A DNA stretch of 64,000 nucleotides from Ramlibacter agri (GCF_012927085.1 NZ_JABBFX010000001.1:62001-126000); one strand, 5' to 3'; shown: positions 1-9,296, counted from the first letter of the stretch. Numbers and translations are program-made. The notes: a model not told the origin generated them from the letters alone.

Positions 1-207
1 CACCACCCGCGGATGCAGGTGGCCGTGGCTCACGGCCGAATAGGCGCCCATGATGTCGATGTACTCGCGGCCTTCCACGTCCCAGACCAGGCAGTCCCTG
101 GCGTGGTCGACCACCACCGGCACCGGCGCGTAGTTGCGCGCGCCGAAGCGGGCTTCCTTGCCCACGTAGAGGTCCGTGGGGTTCGTGTTGCTGCTGCTTG
201 CATCCAT
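1..207 (-). CDS. rocD: Ornithine aminotransferase, N-terminal part (runs off window)
   Basis: This is the first 69 codons of a PLP-dependent class III aminotransferase; the rest lies left of the window. The visible segment has the ornithine aminotransferase N-terminal pattern: NYAPVPVVV, then WDVEGREYIDIMGAYSAV, then GHLHPRVV. By family knowledge the enzyme moves the delta-amino group of ornithine to 2-oxoglutarate, giving glutamate semialdehyde, in the cytoplasm. The ATG at 207 is preceded by GGGAGA at normal spacing. The gene lies about 170 bp downstream of lptE on the same strand, where holA is often found in related genomes. Another class III aminotransferase remains possible because the PLP lysine region is not visible. 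Confidence 0.8.
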   Translation of the reverse strand, partial: MDASSSNTNPTDLYVGKEARFGARNYAPVPVVVDHARDCLVWDVEGREYIDIMGAYSAVSHGHLHPRVV

Positions 208-338
208 CGCAATCTCCCGCCGACGTTCGTGGCGTGCGTGACCTTTGCGGCGGCCTGGCTCTTCGTTGGAGTCGGGCCGCGACAGGAGGTTGCAGGTTCG
301 CAGTGGAGCCGTCCAGGGCTTGTAGGACGGGAAGGTCA

Positions 339-376
339 GCCGGCGCAAGCCGGCCGACGGGCGGGCCGCGGCCCGC
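339..376 (-). terminator. Two GC-rich hairpins downstream of lptE
   Basis: GCCGGC-GCAA-GCCGGC (339-354) and a perfect 16-bp palindrome GCGGGCCGCGGCCCGC (361-376) follow the lptE stop codon. Neither has a T-run, so this is a weak terminator or mRNA 3'-end stabiliser candidate. Confidence 0.3.
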
Positions 377-379
377 GTC

Positions 380-940
380 TTACACGGCCTTGATCGAGGC
401 CAGCCGGCGCATGATCTGCTGCACCAGGTCCGTCTGCATGTCGCGGTACAGCAGCGCTTCTTCGGATTCCTTCGACAGCACGTTGGATTCGTTGAAGCTG
501 ATGTCGCGCGTCTGCAGCAGCTCGGTCTCGGGAATCAGTTCCTTGCCACCCGCGCTGCGCAGGCGGATGCGGATCCGCGTGCGCAGCTCGAACTCGCGCA
601 CCTGGCCGGAGGCGGTCAGGCCCACGACGATCTTCTCGCGCTGCTCCTGCAGGATGTCGAGGATGACCGAGCCGGGCGCGGTCGGCACCGGCGCGCTGGC
701 CGGCGCCTGCGGCGCGGCAATGGTCGTCGGCGCCGGCAGCACCGCTGGCGGCGGCGTGGTCAGCACCTTCACCTTGCCGGTGGACTGCAGGTTGCGCCGC
801 AGCTCCGGCATCAGGTTGGAGCCGCCGGGCGCGTTGATCAGGATGGCGTCGAACGCGAAGTCCGGCGCTTCCCGCAGCTTGAAACCGCAGCCGGCCAGGA
901 CCGCCGGTGCGGCCAGCGTCAGGAGGAAACGACGCTTCAT
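380..940 (-). CDS. lptE: LPS-assembly lipoprotein LptE
   Basis: The 186-residue protein is the outer-membrane lipoprotein that plugs the LptD barrel and helps insert lipopolysaccharide. It opens with [18 protein letters not shown], a type II signal peptide whose lipidated residue is Cys18. The mature part continues with [12 protein letters not shown], typical of LptE. A Pro/Ala-rich insertion around residues 60-90 is longer than in enterobacterial LptE. The start codon overlaps the leuS stop (ATGA), so the two are translationally coupled, an arrangement common in proteobacteria. The usual third member, holA, is not next; a rocD-like gene follows instead. Confidence 0.9.
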   Translation of the reverse strand: MKRRFLLTLAAPAVLAGCGFKLREAPDFAFDAILINAPGGSNLMPELRRNLQSTGKVKVLTTPPPAVLPAPTTIAAPQAPASAPVPTAPGSVILDILQEQREKIVVGLTASGQVREFELRTRIRIRLRSAGGKELIPETELLQTRDISFNESNVLSKESEEALLYRDMQTDLVQQIMRRLASIKAV

Positions 941-3555
941 ACGACCACGTTCACCAGGCGACCCGGCACCACGATGACCTTCTTCGGCGTGGCGCCGGCC
1001 GCGAACTTGGTGAACGCTTCGCTCGCCAGCGCCGTCTTCTCGATCAGCGCCTTGTCCGCGCTGGCGGGCACCAGGATCGAGCCGCGCAGCTTGCCGTTGA
1101 CCTGCAGCATCAGCTCCACTTCGTCCAGCTTCAGCGCGGCCTCGTCGACCTGCGGCCAGGGCGCGTCGAGCAGCTCGCCGATGGATTCGCGCAGGCCCAG
1201 CTCGTTCCACAGCGCCTGAGTGACGTGCGGCGTCACCGGGTACAGCGCGCGCAGCAGGATGCCGAAGCCTTCGCGCTGGACGCCCGCGGCGCCGGCCTCG
1301 GCCTCGCCGTCGAAGCTCTCCAGCGCGTTCAGCATCTTCATCGCGCCCGAGACCACGGTGTTGTACTGCATGCGCTGGTAGTCGTAGTCCACCTGCTTCA
1401 GCACCGAGTGGATCTCGCGGCGCAGCGCCTGCGCCTTCTTGCCGTAGCCGGCGCCACTGGCACCGGCCGGGGCCTGCGCCAGCTTGGCGCCGTAGTTCCA
1501 CACCCGGCGCAGGAAGCGGTAGCTGCCTTCGAGCGCGGCGTCGTTCCACTCCAGCGTGGCTTCCGGCGGCGCCGTGAACATCGTGTACAGGCGCGCGGTG
1601 TCGGCGCCGTACTTCTCGATCAGGTGCTGCGGGTCGACGCCGTTGTTCTTGGACTTGGACATCGTGGTCCAGCCCTCGTAGGTCACCGGCTGGCCGTCGG
1701 CCTTGGCGGTGGCGGACAGCACGTTGGCGTGCTCGTCGCGCACGATGTCCAGTTCATGCGCCCAGTAGTACTGCTTGCCAGTCGTGGTGCGCGAGAAGGC
1801 CTCGTTCAGCACCATGCCCTGCGTCAGCAGGCGGGTGAAGGGTTCGTCGATCGTGACCAGGCCCAGGTCACGCATCACCTTGGTCCAGAAGCGCGCGTAC
1901 AGCAGGTGCAGGATCGCGTGCTCGATGCCGCCGATGTACTGGTCCATCGGCATCCAGTACTGCGTGCCGTCGGCGACCATCTTCTGGTCGTTCTTCGGGT
2001 CGCAGTAGCGCATGAAGTACCAGGACGAATCCACGAAGGTGTCCATGGTGTCGGTCTCGCGCCGCGCCGGCTTGCCGCACACCGGGCACTTGCAGGCCAG
2101 GAAGTCCTCGCGCTTGTTCAGCGGGTTGCCGCTGCCGTCCGGCACGCAGTCCTGCGGCAGCACCACGGGCAGGTCCTTTTCCGGCACCGGCACCGCGCCG
2201 TGTTCGTCGCAGTGGATGATGGGGATCGGCGTGCCCCAGTAGCGCTGGCGGCTCACGCCCCAGTCGCGCAGGCGCCAGGTGGTCTTCTTCTCGCCCAGGC
2301 CCTTCAAGGACAGCTGGTGCGCCACAGCGTTGACGGCGTCCTTGTAGTTGAAGCCGCTGAAGATGTCGCTGTTGATGGTGACGCCGATTTCCTTGTCGGC
2401 GTACCACTCCTGCCAGCGGTGGTAGTCGTAGTGGCGGCCGTCGACGTCGACCACCTGCAGGATCGGCAGCTTGTACTTCAGCGCGAAGGCGAAGTCGCGC
2501 TCGTCATGGCCCGGCACGCCCATGACGGCGCCGTCGCCGTAGCCCATGAGCACGTAGTTGCCGACCCACACCGGCACCTGTTCGTGCGTGAGCGGGTGCG
2601 TCACCGTCAGGCCGGTGGGCATGCCTTCCTTCTCGCGCAGCGCCAGTTCGGCCTCGGTGGTGCCGCCCTTCTTGCATTCCTCGATGAAGGCGGCGATCTT
2701 GGGGTCGCGCTTCGCGGCCACCGCGGCGATCGGGTGCTCCGGCGCCACAGCGGCAAAGGTCACGCCCATGATCGTGTCGGCACGCGTCGTGAAGACGTAC
2801 ATGTGGCCGCCGCCGACCAACTGGCCGTCTTCGCCCTTGATGTCGTGCGTGAAGGCGAAGCGCACGCCTTCGCTCTTGCCGATCCAGTTTTCCTGCATCA
2901 GCTTCACGCGCTCCGGCCAGCCGGGCAGGTGGTGCTGCACGTGGTCCAGCAGTTCCTCGGCGTAGTCGGTGATCTTCAGGTAGTAGCCCGGGATCTCGCG
3001 CTTCTCGACGACCGCGCCGGTGCGCCAGCCCTTGCCGTCGATCACCTGCTCGTTGGCCAGCACGGTCATGTCCACCGGGTCCCAGTTGACGACCTGGGTC
3101 TTGCGGTAGGCGATGCCCTTTTCCAGCATCTTCAGGAACAGCCACTGGTTCCACTGGTAGTAGCTGGGGTCGCAGGTGGCGATCTCGCGCGACCAGTCGA
3201 TGGCCAGGCCCATGGCCTGCATCTGGCCCTTCATGTACGCGATGTTCTCGTACGTCCACTTGGCGGGCGGCACCTTGTTCTTCAGCGCCGCGTTCTCCGC
3301 CGGCAGGCCGAAGGCGTCCCACCCCATGGGCATCAGCACGTTGTAGCCGTTCATCCGCAGGTAACGCGTCAACATGTCGTTGATCGTGTAGTTGCGAACG
3401 TGGCCCATGTGCAGCTTGCCGGAGGGGTAAGGCAGCATGGAGCAGGCGTAGAACTTCTTCCTGCCCGCATCCTCGGTCACGCGGTAGGCATCGCGCGCGG
3501 ACCAGTCGGCCTGGGCGGCCTTTTCAACCGCCAGGTGGTTGTACTTGTCTTCCAT
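937..3555 (-). CDS. leuS: Leucyl-tRNA synthetase
   Basis: This cytoplasmic class Ia aminoacyl-tRNA synthetase charges tRNA-Leu. Its 872 residues fit the bacterial enzyme (about 860). The HIGH-type signature is [11 protein letters not shown] at residues 42-52 and the KMSKS-type loop is MSKSK at residues 632-636. Between them lies the CP1 editing insertion, and a Cys-x2-Cys zinc-like motif (CKCPVCGKP) is present near residue 490. I chose the ATG at 3555 because [11 protein letters not shown] is the usual N terminus. No Shine-Dalgarno sequence precedes it, and a TACAAT box lies only 9 nt upstream, suggesting an almost leaderless mRNA. The gene is coupled to lptE. Confidence 0.97.
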   Translation of the reverse strand: MEDKYNHLAVEKAAQADWSARDAYRVTEDAGRKKFYACSMLPYPSGKLHMGHVRNYTINDMLTRYLRMNGYNVLMPMGWDAFGLPAENAALKNKVPPAKWTYENIAYMKGQMQAMGLAIDWSREIATCDPSYYQWNQWLFLKMLEKGIAYRKTQVVNWDPVDMTVLANEQVIDGKGWRTGAVVEKREIPGYYLKITDYAEELLDHVQHHLPGWPERVKLMQENWIGKSEGVRFAFTHDIKGEDGQLVGGGHMYVFTTRADTIMGVTFAAVAPEHPIAAVAAKRDPKIAAFIEECKKGGTTEAELALREKEGMPTGLTVTHPLTHEQVPVWVGNYVLMGYGDGAVMGVPGHDERDFAFALKYKLPILQVVDVDGRHYDYHRWQEWYADKEIGVTINSDIFSGFNYKDAVNAVAHQLSLKGLGEKKTTWRLRDWGVSRQRYWGTPIPIIHCDEHGAVPVPEKDLPVVLPQDCVPDGSGNPLNKREDFLACKCPVCGKPARRETDTMDTFVDSSWYFMRYCDPKNDQKMVADGTQYWMPMDQYIGGIEHAILHLLYARFWTKVMRDLGLVTIDEPFTRLLTQGMVLNEAFSRTTTGKQYYWAHELDIVRDEHANVLSATAKADGQPVTYEGWTTMSKSKNNGVDPQHLIEKYGADTARLYTMFTAPPEATLEWNDAALEGSYRFLRRVWNYGAKLAQAPAGASGAGYGKKAQALRREIHSVLKQVDYDYQRMQYNTVVSGAMKMLNALESFDGEAEAGAAGVQREGFGILLRALYPVTPHVTQALWNELGLRESIGELLDAPWPQVDEAALKLDEVELMLQVNGKLRGSILVPASADKALIEKTALASEAFTKFAAGATPKKVIVVPGRLVNVVV

Positions 3556-3564
3556 GATGGGGAA

Positions 3565-3570
3565 ATTGTA
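3565..3570 (-). promoter_or_regulatory. Candidate -10 box of leuS (TACAAT)
   Basis: Read on the minus strand, TACAAT ends 9 nt before the leuS ATG. This would put the transcription start within a few bases of the start codon. No convincing -35 element is seen. Confidence 0.35.
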
Positions 3571-3612
3571 GGGGTTGGCCCCCTCTTCCCCCGGCGCAAG
3601 GGCTGGAGAACC

Positions 3613-4032
3613 CTAATTCTTCGCCGGTTCGGCCACGAAGCCGATGCGCTGCAGCCCCGCCTTGTGCGCCAGGCCCATCACCTCGACCACCTTGCCGTAG
3701 GGGACCGCCTGGTCCGCCCGCAGCTGGATTTCGGTGTCCGGGTTGGCCTTGCCGGCGGCGCCGAGCTGGTCGCCCAGCTCCTGGGCGCTGACCGGCTTGT
3801 CGTTGAGGAACAGGCCGCCCTTGGCGTCCACCACCACCGTGACGAAGCGGGGGGTGTCGCCGGCCTGGGTGCCTTCGGCCTTGGGCAGGTCCAGCCGGAT
3901 CGAGCTGGCCAGCAGCGGGGCGGTGATGATGAAGATCACCACCAGCACCAGCATCACGTCCACCAGCGGGGTGACGTTGATCTCGCTCATGGGCGGGTCG
4001 CCCACGGTGCGCTCCAGCCGGCCGAAAGCCAT
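3613..4032 (-). CDS. tolR: TolR/ExbD-family biopolymer transport protein
   Basis: This 139-residue inner-membrane protein has one transmembrane helix (about residues 22-42) and a periplasmic domain. MSEINVTPLVDVMLVLVVIF carries the conserved Asp25 that relays protons in the TolQR/ExbBD motors. With the TolQ-like partner just upstream it couples the proton gradient to an outer-membrane process. The partner's stop lies 1 bp before this ATG. The family alone cannot separate TolR from ExbD. No tolA, tolB or pal is nearby, so the symbol is tentative. Confidence 0.85.
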   Translation of the reverse strand: MAFGRLERTVGDPPMSEINVTPLVDVMLVLVVIFIITAPLLASSIRLDLPKAEGTQAGDTPRFVTVVVDAKGGLFLNDKPVSAQELGDQLGAAGKANPDTEIQLRADQAVPYGKVVEVMGLAHKAGLQRIGFVAEPAKN

Positions 4033-4033
4033 G

Positions 4034-4678
4034 TCAGGCGCTCCCGTTCGCCAGCAGCTCGCGCAGGTCGCGGGCGAAGCCTTCCAGGTCGGCCTCGATC
4101 CGGCCGATCAGGCGGCCGAAGATGTTGTAGCCCAGCACGGCCGGGATGGCGACCGCCAGGCCGGCGGCCGTCATGATCAGCGACTCGCCGACCGGCCCGG
4201 ACACCTTGTCGATGGTGATCTGGCCCGAGGTGGCGATGCCCGTCAGCGCATGGTAGATGCCCCAGACGGTGCCCAGCAGGCCCACGAAAGGCGCCGTCGA
4301 ACCCACGGTGGCCAGCAGCACCTGGCCGAACTGCAGCTTGGCCAGCACGGCATGCAGGGCGTCGCGCAGCACCCGGGTGAGCTGCTGCGACTTGTCGGCC
4401 GCGGCGGCCAGCGAGCCGGGCGGCTGTTGCTGGGTGGCGGTGATCAGGGGCAGGACCAGCGCCTCGCGGTCGAAGGCGCCGACTTTCTGCTGGGCTTCGG
4501 CGATGGAGCCGGACTGCCAGAAGGCGGCCGTACTTCGCGCGACGTCGCCGCTGGCCCGCCGCAGCAGCCAGCCCTTCCAGAGGATGACGACCCAGCTGGA
4601 CACCGACATCACCAGGAGCAGCAGGGCCACCACCTGGGTGATGGCATCGCCCTGGCGGAACAGCCCGAGCAAGCTCAT
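4034..4678 (-). CDS. tolQ: TolQ/ExbB-family proton channel protein
   Basis: The 214-residue protein has three predicted membrane segments: about residues 13-34, a central pair-forming helix around 120-145 ([20 protein letters not shown]) and a last helix around 165-190 ([17 protein letters not shown]). These are the conserved MotA/TolQ/ExbB channel motifs. It should form the pentameric stator around the TolR/ExbD dimer encoded next. Its start overlaps the dapB stop by 4 bp (ATGA), so it is expressed from the bamE-dapB side. Whether it serves Tol-Pal or TonB cannot be decided here. Confidence 0.87.
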   Translation of the reverse strand: MSLLGLFRQGDAITQVVALLLLVMSVSSWVVILWKGWLLRRASGDVARSTAAFWQSGSIAEAQQKVGAFDREALVLPLITATQQQPPGSLAAAADKSQQLTRVLRDALHAVLAKLQFGQVLLATVGSTAPFVGLLGTVWGIYHALTGIATSGQITIDKVSGPVGESLIMTAAGLAVAIPAVLGYNIFGRLIGRIEADLEGFARDLRELLANGSA

Positions 4679-5556
4679 GCGGTGCGCAGGCCGAGGACGT
4701 CGAACATGTCGAACAAGCCCTTGTCCTTGTCGGCCAGGAAGCGCACGGCCCGCAGGCTGCCCTGGGCGTACGTGGCGCGGCTGGCCGCCTTGTGGGTGAT
4801 CTCGATGCGCTCGCCGGTGCCGGCGAACAGCACGGTGTGGTCGCCCACGATGTCGCCGCCGCGGATGGCGGAGAAGCCGATGCTGGACGGGTCGCGCTCA
4901 CCGGTGACCCCGTGGCGCTGGAAAACGCCGTCCTTCTTCAGGTCGCGGCCCAGCGCCTCGGCGATGACCTCGCCCATCTTCAGCGCGGTGCCCGAGGGCG
5001 CGTCCACCTTGTGGCGGTGGTGCGCCTCGATCACCTCGATGTCGTAGCCGGTGGCCAGCGCCTGGGCCGCCATCTCGATCAGCTTGAGCGTGACGTTCAC
5101 GCCCACGCTCATGTTGGGCGCCAGCACGATCGCGATGTCGCGGGCGGTGTCTTCGATTTCGCGCTTCTGGGCGTCGGTGAAGCCGGTCGTGCCGATCACC
5201 GCCTTCACGCCGCGCTCGCGGCAGACCTTCAGGTGCGCCAGCGTGCCTTCCGGCCGGGTGAAATCGATCAGGACCTCGGCATGCTCGAGGCCGGCGCGGA
5301 CGTCGGCCGTCACCGGCACGCCGCTGGCGTGGCCCAGGAAGGCGGCGGCATCGTTGCCGATGGCGGGGCTGGCCGGCACGTCCAGCGCGCCGGCCAGGCG
5401 GCAGTCGTCCGAGGCGCGGATGGCCTCGATGAGCATGTGGCCCATGCGGCCGGTGGCGCCAGCGACGGCGACCTGGTGGTGGCTGCCGGGGGCATGGGGG
5501 CGCTGCACCGCGCCCGCCACGGCCACCTGCTTGAGGGAGACGGGGGTCTTGGCCAT
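4675..5556 (-). CDS. dapB: 4-hydroxy-tetrahydrodipicolinate reductase
   Basis: DapB reduces 4-hydroxy-tetrahydrodipicolinate with NAD(P)H in the lysine/diaminopimelate pathway in the cytoplasm. The dinucleotide loop GATGRMG is at residues 33-39 and the substrate/catalytic motif [15 protein letters not shown] spans residues 177-191. At 293 residues it is about 25 longer than usual, all at the N terminus. That extension contains an earlier copy of the first beta strand: QVAVAGA occurs at residues 10-16 and again at 28-34. The true start could therefore be internal, though no ATG lies between. The ATG at 5556 is 8 bp after the bamE stop. Confidence 0.93.
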   Translation of the reverse strand: MAKTPVSLKQVAVAGAVQRPHAPGSHHQVAVAGATGRMGHMLIEAIRASDDCRLAGALDVPASPAIGNDAAAFLGHASGVPVTADVRAGLEHAEVLIDFTRPEGTLAHLKVCRERGVKAVIGTTGFTDAQKREIEDTARDIAIVLAPNMSVGVNVTLKLIEMAAQALATGYDIEVIEAHHRHKVDAPSGTALKMGEVIAEALGRDLKKDGVFQRHGVTGERDPSSIGFSAIRGGDIVGDHTVLFAGTGERIEITHKAASRATYAQGSLRAVRFLADKDKGLFDMFDVLGLRTA

Positions 5557-5564
5557 GGTGTCGT

Positions 5565-6128
5565 TCAGCGCGCGGGAGCTTCGAGCGGCGGGTAGCTGGT
5601 GGGCGGCGTGCCCGCGACCGGCGCGCTTACGGCCGGAGCCGGCTGCGGCGGCGCGCTGTTCTTGGTCGAAGCCGCGCGCAGTTGCTCCTCGGTGGCCACC
5701 AGCGGCGGCACCTTGCCGCTGCCCTTGTGCTTTTCCAGCGCCGAGACGAATTCGGCCTCGCTGGGCATGGCGTCGCCGTCCCAGCGGGCCAGCTTGTCGC
5801 TTTCGAAGAAGACGGCCAGGTGGCGCTGCTGCGGCGGGACGCCCTGGCGCTTGAGCGTGAAGACGTAGTCCCAGCGGTCGCCGTGGAAGATGCTGGAGAC
5901 CAGCGGGGTGCCGAGCACTTCGCGCACCTGCTGGCGCGTCATGCCTTTCTGCAGCGCCTCCACCTGCTCCTTCGAGACGAAGTTGCCCTGGACCACCTCG
6001 ACGCGGTAGGGCCGCACGGTGTCCACGATGGAGTTGCTGACGCTGTCGAGGGAGCCGCAGCCGGCCAGGAGTACCGCGGCCAGGACAGCGGCGGCTCGGC
6101 ACGGGTTGCGCATGGGCAAGGCAGGCAT
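5565..6128 (-). CDS. bamE: Outer-membrane assembly lipoprotein BamE (OmlA/SmpA)
   Basis: BamE is an outer-membrane lipoprotein subunit of the BAM beta-barrel assembly machine. The protein has a type II signal peptide ending LAVLLAGC-like, with the lipid Cys at residue 24, then the BamE fold: [33 protein letters not shown] and [11 protein letters not shown]. At 187 residues it is longer than E. coli BamE (113) because of a Pro/Ala-rich tail after about residue 135. An alternative ATG five codons in (6113) is equally possible. It is divergent from fur with a 62-bp gap, a conserved bamE/fur arrangement in proteobacteria. A TACAAT box at 6156-6161 may be its -10. Confidence 0.9.
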   Translation of the reverse strand: MPALPMRNPCRAAAVLAAVLLAGCGSLDSVSNSIVDTVRPYRVEVVQGNFVSKEQVEALQKGMTRQQVREVLGTPLVSSIFHGDRWDYVFTLKRQGVPPQQRHLAVFFESDKLARWDGDAMPSEAEFVSALEKHKGSGKVPPLVATEEQLRAASTKNSAPPQPAPAVSAPVAGTPPTSYPPLEAPAR

Positions 6129-6190
6129 GGAAAGGGCTGGCGATATGATCGGGCCATTGTAGCGGCCCCCTCCGGGCCGCCGAGCGCACC

Positions 6191-6622
6191 ATGTCCAACA
6201 TCGAAGACCTCAAGAGCACCGGCCTCAAGGCCACGCTGCCGCGCCTGAAGATCCTCGAGGTCTTCCAGAAAGGCAGCCAGCGGCACATGACCGCGGAAGA
6301 CGTCTTCCGCGTGCTGCTGGAAGAGCGCTCCGACATCGGCCTGGCCACCGTCTACCGCGTGCTGACGCAGTTCGAGCAGGCCGGCATCCTGTCCCGCAGC
6401 CATTTCGAGAGCGGCAAGGCCGTCTACGAACTGAACGAAGGCACCCACCACGACCACCTGGTGTGCCTGGATTGCGGGCGGGTGGAAGAGTTCTACGACC
6501 CGGAAATCGAACGCCGCCAGAACGACGTGGCGAAAGCCAAGGGTTTCGAGATCGCCGAGCATGCGCTGAGCCTGTACGCGCACTGCACCAAAGAGAACTG
6601 CCCGCACCGGCCGAGGCGCTGA
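6191..6622 (+). CDS. fur: Ferric uptake regulator Fur
   Basis: Fur is the iron-responsive dimeric repressor. The 143-residue protein has the winged helix in the first 80 residues ([30 protein letters not shown]), then the metal-binding HHDH at 86-89 and CLDCG at 92-96. A second cysteine pair, CTKENC, lies near the end. The HHDH plus YRVLTQFE combination points to Fur rather than Zur or PerR. A TATGAT box at 6144-6149 could be its -10. No clear Fur box was seen in the bamE-fur gap. Confidence 0.95.
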   Translation: MSNIEDLKSTGLKATLPRLKILEVFQKGSQRHMTAEDVFRVLLEERSDIGLATVYRVLTQFEQAGILSRSHFESGKAVYELNEGTHHDHLVCLDCGRVEEFYDPEIERRQNDVAKAKGFEIAEHALSLYAHCTKENCPHRPRR

Positions 6623-6632
6623 CGCGCCGGCG

Positions 6633-7583
6633 TCAGCCGCCGTTTTCCATGGCGCGCCGGTGGCGCTCCACGAACTCCTGGTAGGTATCCACGCCCCGCA
6701 GCTGCAGGATGGTGTTGCGCACGGCCGCTTCCACCAGCACGGCGATGTTGCGGCCGGCGACCACCGGGATCACCGCCTTGCGGATCGCGACGCCCAGCAC
6801 TTCCTGGGTGAGCGGCTCGTAGGGGAGGCGCTCGTATTCGCGCTCCATCGTCTCGCGCCGCACCAGGTGCACGATCAGCCGCAGCCGCAGTTTCCGCCGC
6901 ACGGCCGTCTCGCCGAAGATCGCTCGGATGTCCAGCAGGCCGATGCCGCGCACCTCCAGCAGGTTCTGCAGCAGTTCGGGGCAGCGGCCTTCGATGGTGG
7001 TCTGGTTGACCCGGTACAGGTCCACCGCGTCGTCGGCCACCAGGCCGTTGCCGCGGGTGATCAGCTCCAGGCCCAGCTCGCTCTTGCCCAGCCCGGACTC
7101 CCCGGTGATCAGCACGCCCAGGCCCAGGATGTCCATGAACACGCCGTGCATCGAGGTGCGCTCGGCGAAATGCTTGGACAGGTAGGCCCGCAGCACGTCG
7201 ATGACGAAGGCCGAGGGCTCCCGGGTCGAGAACATCGGGATCTGGGCCCGCTCGCACATGGACAGCAGCGCCTCGGGCGCCTGCTGGTTGTCCGTGAGCA
7301 CCAGCACCGGCGGCTCCAGCGTGACGATGCGCGCGATGCGGCGCGCGCAATCTTCGGCCGTGGCGTTGGTGAGGTAGGCCACCTCGCGCTCGCCCAGGAT
7401 CTGGACGCGGTACGGGTGGATGTAGTTCAGGTAGCCGACCAGGTCGGCGCCGGAGCGCGCCTGGCGCACCGCCACTTCGTCGAAGCGGCGTTCGGACGCG
7501 CCCAGCCCGGCTACCCACTCCCACTTGAGCTGGGCCCGGTGGTCTTCGAACAGGACGTCGGCGGAAACGACGGTCGGCTTCAA
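6633..7583 (-). CDS. hprK: HPr kinase/phosphorylase
   Basis: HprK phosphorylates and dephosphorylates a serine of HPr-type phosphocarriers and links carbon status to regulation. The 316-residue protein has the Walker A loop GESGLGKS at 161-168, His146 in SMHGVF just before the catalytic domain, and the signature [11 protein letters not shown] downstream. The N-terminal DRTGG-like domain fills residues 1-125. It follows ptsN by 7 bp, so hpf-ptsN-hprK look like one unit, and it converges on fur with a 10-bp gap. The usual rapZ neighbour is absent. The protein belongs to the short phosphotransferase-only regulatory system of betaproteobacteria, not sugar uptake. Confidence 0.96.
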   Translation of the reverse strand: MKPTVVSADVLFEDHRAQLKWEWVAGLGASERRFDEVAVRQARSGADLVGYLNYIHPYRVQILGEREVAYLTNATAEDCARRIARIVTLEPPVLVLTDNQQAPEALLSMCERAQIPMFSTREPSAFVIDVLRAYLSKHFAERTSMHGVFMDILGLGVLITGESGLGKSELGLELITRGNGLVADDAVDLYRVNQTTIEGRCPELLQNLLEVRGIGLLDIRAIFGETAVRRKLRLRLIVHLVRRETMEREYERLPYEPLTQEVLGVAIRKAVIPVVAGRNIAVLVEAAVRNTILQLRGVDTYQEFVERHRRAMENGG

Positions 7584-7590
7584 GCGCGCT

Positions 7591-8058
7591 TCAGTTCGGC
7601 TGCGCCGATTGCCAGGACGCGATCAGCCGGTGCAGCTCGCCGGCGTCGGTACAGGCCTTGATCTTCTCGCGCAGGGGCGCATCGCTCAGCAGCTCGGCGA
7701 TCTCGGACAGGATTTCCAGGTGCTTCTGCGTCGCGGCTTCCGGCACCAGCAGGAAGATGAGCAGGTTCACCGGTTGCTCGTCCGGGGCGTCGAAGCCGAT
7801 CGGGTAGGCCAGGCGGAACAGGGCCGCCATCGGGGCCTTCAGGCCCTTGATGCGGCCGTGCGGAATGGCGACGCCGTGCCCCAGGCCGGTGGAGCCCAGG
7901 CGCTCGCGCGCGAACAGGCTGTCGGTGATCAGGGCACGCGACAAGCCGTGCAGGTTTTCGAAGAGAAGCCCGGCTTCCTCGAATGCGCGCTTCTTGCTGG
8001 TGGCGTCGACGCCGACCAGGACCTGGGCGGGCGGCAGGATGGACGCAAGGCGGTTCAT
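7591..8058 (-). CDS. ptsN: PTS nitrogen-type EIIA component PtsN
   Basis: PtsN (EIIA-Ntr) is the terminal phospho-acceptor of the nitrogen PTS and regulates partners by its phosphorylation state. The 155-residue protein shows [13 protein letters not shown], in which the His of IPHGR is the phosphorylation site, and the typical [19 protein letters not shown] strand-helix region. I placed the start at the ATG at 8058 because [15 protein letters not shown] is the family N terminus; an upstream in-frame ATG at 8136 would add 26 residues unlike the family. It sits between hpf and hprK on the same strand. Confidence 0.94.
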   Translation of the reverse strand: MNRLASILPPAQVLVGVDATSKKRAFEEAGLLFENLHGLSRALITDSLFARERLGSTGLGHGVAIPHGRIKGLKAPMAALFRLAYPIGFDAPDEQPVNLLIFLLVPEAATQKHLEILSEIAELLSDAPLREKIKACTDAGELHRLIASWQSAQPN

Positions 8059-8141
8059 GATGACTTGGGGCGGATTATGCACCCGGCGAGTGCACTGCAA
8101 CAAAACGGTAACAGCCCCCTTCGTGGAGGACGCCACAAACG

Positions 8142-8166
8142 AAAAGACCCGCGTATGCGGGCCTTT
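8142..8166 (-). terminator. Rho-independent terminator after hpf
   Basis: On the minus strand AAAGGCCCGC-ATAC-GCGGGTCTTT forms a 10-bp stem with one G-T pair and a 4-nt loop, ending in TCTTTT. It lies about 20 bp past the hpf stop and would separate hpf from ptsN or allow partial readthrough. Confidence 0.7.
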
Positions 8167-8184
8167 GCACGGTTTCTGCGAGGT

Positions 8185-8514
8185 TTACATCACGCGCTTG
8201 GGCGCATCGCAATGGTGGTCCTGCAGGCGGGTCTTGTGCCGGCCGACCTGGCGGTCGAGCTTGTCGACCAGTTCGTCCAGCGCCGCGTACAGGTCTTCAT
8301 GGGCGCTTTCGGCAAACATATCGTTGCCCTTCACGTGGATTCTGCATTCAGCACGCTGCCTTCGTTCCTTCTCCTTCTGCTTTTCGACGGTCAAGAGGAC
8401 CCGGATGTCGACGACTTGTTCAAAGTGGCGGGTGATTCGATCAAGCTTGGTGGTCACGTAGTTGCGCAGAGCGGGGGTAACTTCGAGGTGGTGACCGCTG
8501 ATCGTCAGGTTCAT
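8185..8514 (-). CDS. hpf: Ribosome hibernation promoting factor (short HPF)
   Basis: This 109-residue protein is a short-form HPF/YfiA ribosome-binding factor that inactivates ribosomes in stationary phase. It opens [20 protein letters not shown] and has the positively charged helix [15 protein letters not shown], as in Hpf. It lacks the C-terminal dimerisation domain of long HPFs. The ATG at 8514 is preceded by AGGAGG at ideal spacing. Upstream, in place of rpoN, there is a noncoding stretch with a plausible promoter and then two tiny genes. ptsN and hprK follow after a terminator hairpin. Confidence 0.94.
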   Translation of the reverse strand: MNLTISGHHLEVTPALRNYVTTKLDRITRHFEQVVDIRVLLTVEKQKEKERRQRAECRIHVKGNDMFAESAHEDLYAALDELVDKLDRQVGRHKTRLQDHHCDAPKRVM

Positions 8515-8572
8515 GGAGCCTCCTGTTCTTGGCACTGGGGAAGGAACTCGGAATCTGGCTGTCTTGCGAACC

Positions 8573-8601
8573 ACTATGCCCGCCCTGTCATCGAATTGCA
8601 A
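8573..8601 (-). promoter_or_regulatory. Candidate sigma-70 promoter for hpf
   Basis: On the minus strand TTGCAA (8596-8601) and CATAGT (8573-8578) are separated by 17 bp. The -10 box ends about 60 bp before the hpf ATG. Both boxes are imperfect. Confidence 0.35.
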
Positions 8602-8674
8602 TGAATATGCGCCTCTGCCGCAGGTGCATTTGCGCTGCGTCATGGGAGACAGGAAAACGGAAGGCCCAATGACG

Positions 8675-8700
8675 AAAGCCGGCCTCGCAGGGCCGGCTTT
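8675..8700 (-). terminator. Perfect hairpin terminator after the small-gene pair
   Basis: AAAGCCGGCC-TCGCAG-GGCCGGCTTT is a perfect 10-bp stem with a 6-nt loop, flanked by A3 and T3, so it can act in both directions. It lies 20 bp past the stop of the 56-residue gene. Confidence 0.7.
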
Positions 8701-8720
8701 CCGCAGGGGTGGATTTGCGC

Positions 8721-8891
8721 TTAGCGCAGGCGCCAGCCGGCGACCGGGTCGTGGACGCGGCTCCAGCCCATGGCCTTGGGGTGCGCCTGGGCGCCCGGGC
8801 GTTCCAGGTTGGCGTGTTCGACGCGCTCGGCCTGCGGCTTGTCGCGCGGCGTGTCGTGGAAACGGTTGATGGACTTGGGTTCCTTGTGCAC
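8721..8891 (-). CDS. Small hypothetical protein (56 aa, GTG start)
   Basis: I do not recognise this protein. It is basic and hydrophilic ([15 protein letters not shown] at the start, [12 protein letters not shown] at the end), with no membrane segment or signal peptide and one Met only. The case that it is real rests on three things seen in the sequence: a strong AAGGAGA ribosome binding site 6 nt before the GTG at 8891, a clean hairpin terminator 20 bp after the stop, and an equally small gene with its own binding site 19 bp upstream. The Trp-rich end (GWSRV, GWRLR) looks conserved-domain-like, but I cannot name a family. Confidence 0.6.
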   Translation of the reverse strand: MHKEPKSINRFHDTPRDKPQAERVEHANLERPGAQAHPKAMGWSRVHDPVAGWRLR

Positions 8892-8910
8892 TTGGCTTCT
8901 CCTTGCGCCC

Positions 8911-9099
8911 TCAGCTGCCGACGTGCGGGCTGGGCGAGCGCTTGCGTTCCTGTGGTTCCGACCGTTCCTCGAGTCTGCTGATGAACGGCCAGGCGTGGCC
9001 ACTGCGGCGGCTGGCGGCCAGGGTGCCGTCCTTGGCTTCGGCCGGGGCGGGACGCCAGTTCGGACGGCTGGCGTTCGGGTCGGTCGCTAGCTGGATCAT
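8911..9099 (-). CDS. Small hypothetical protein (62 aa)
   Basis: This is an unrecognised basic, Pro/Ser/Arg-rich 62-residue protein beginning MIQLATDPNASRPNW and ending SPSPHVGS. It shows no signal peptide or membrane helix and is probably largely disordered. The ATG at 9099 is preceded by AGGAG at 6-7 nt. It stands 19 bp upstream of the 56-residue gene on the same strand, so the two likely share an mRNA ending at the 8675-8700 hairpin. Base composition does not differ visibly from the neighbours. A spurious frame remains possible. Confidence 0.5.
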   Translation of the reverse strand: MIQLATDPNASRPNWRPAPAEAKDGTLAASRRSGHAWPFISRLEERSEPQERKRSPSPHVGS

Positions 9100-9193
9100 C
9101 GTGGCTCCTGGTTGCAGTGCCCGGCTTTACCCGGGGATGGAGCTACTGTAGGGAGGCCTCCTGAGCCATGGTGTCGGACGTTCTGGCCCAGCC

Positions 9194-9222
9194 GTGTAGG
9201 ACGAATCCTTCTCCTCCTACAC
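9194..9222. repeat. Inverted repeat GTGTAGGA/TCCTACAC
   Basis: The 8-bp arms at 9194-9201 and 9215-9222 are perfect complements around a 13-bp centre. They lie in the gap between the small genes and the patatin gene. Similar GTAGGAC/GTCCTAC words occur near 322, 28375 and 28398. Confidence 0.5.
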
Positions 9223-9296
9223 AGCAGTAACCTCCATGCAGGCAATGCTCGCGACTGGTGCGGCAAGCTCTACGATTCAGGGTCAAAACGCAAGCA

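Noticed and set aside
907..4176. Open frame of 1089 codons on the plus strand opposite leuS and the TolR gene
   Set aside because: Its product is His/Val/Arg/Ala-rich with no family features, and it mirrors the codon positions of well-supported genes on the other strand. High GC makes such antisense frames long.
6129..6190. Fur box in the bamE-fur gap
   Set aside because: No 19-bp GATAATGATAATCATTATC-like sequence is present beyond a short GATATGAT.
8515..8643. Sigma-54 promoter upstream of hpf (TGGCAC near 8531)
   Set aside because: The word lies on the opposite strand to hpf and lacks a TTGC partner at the right spacing.
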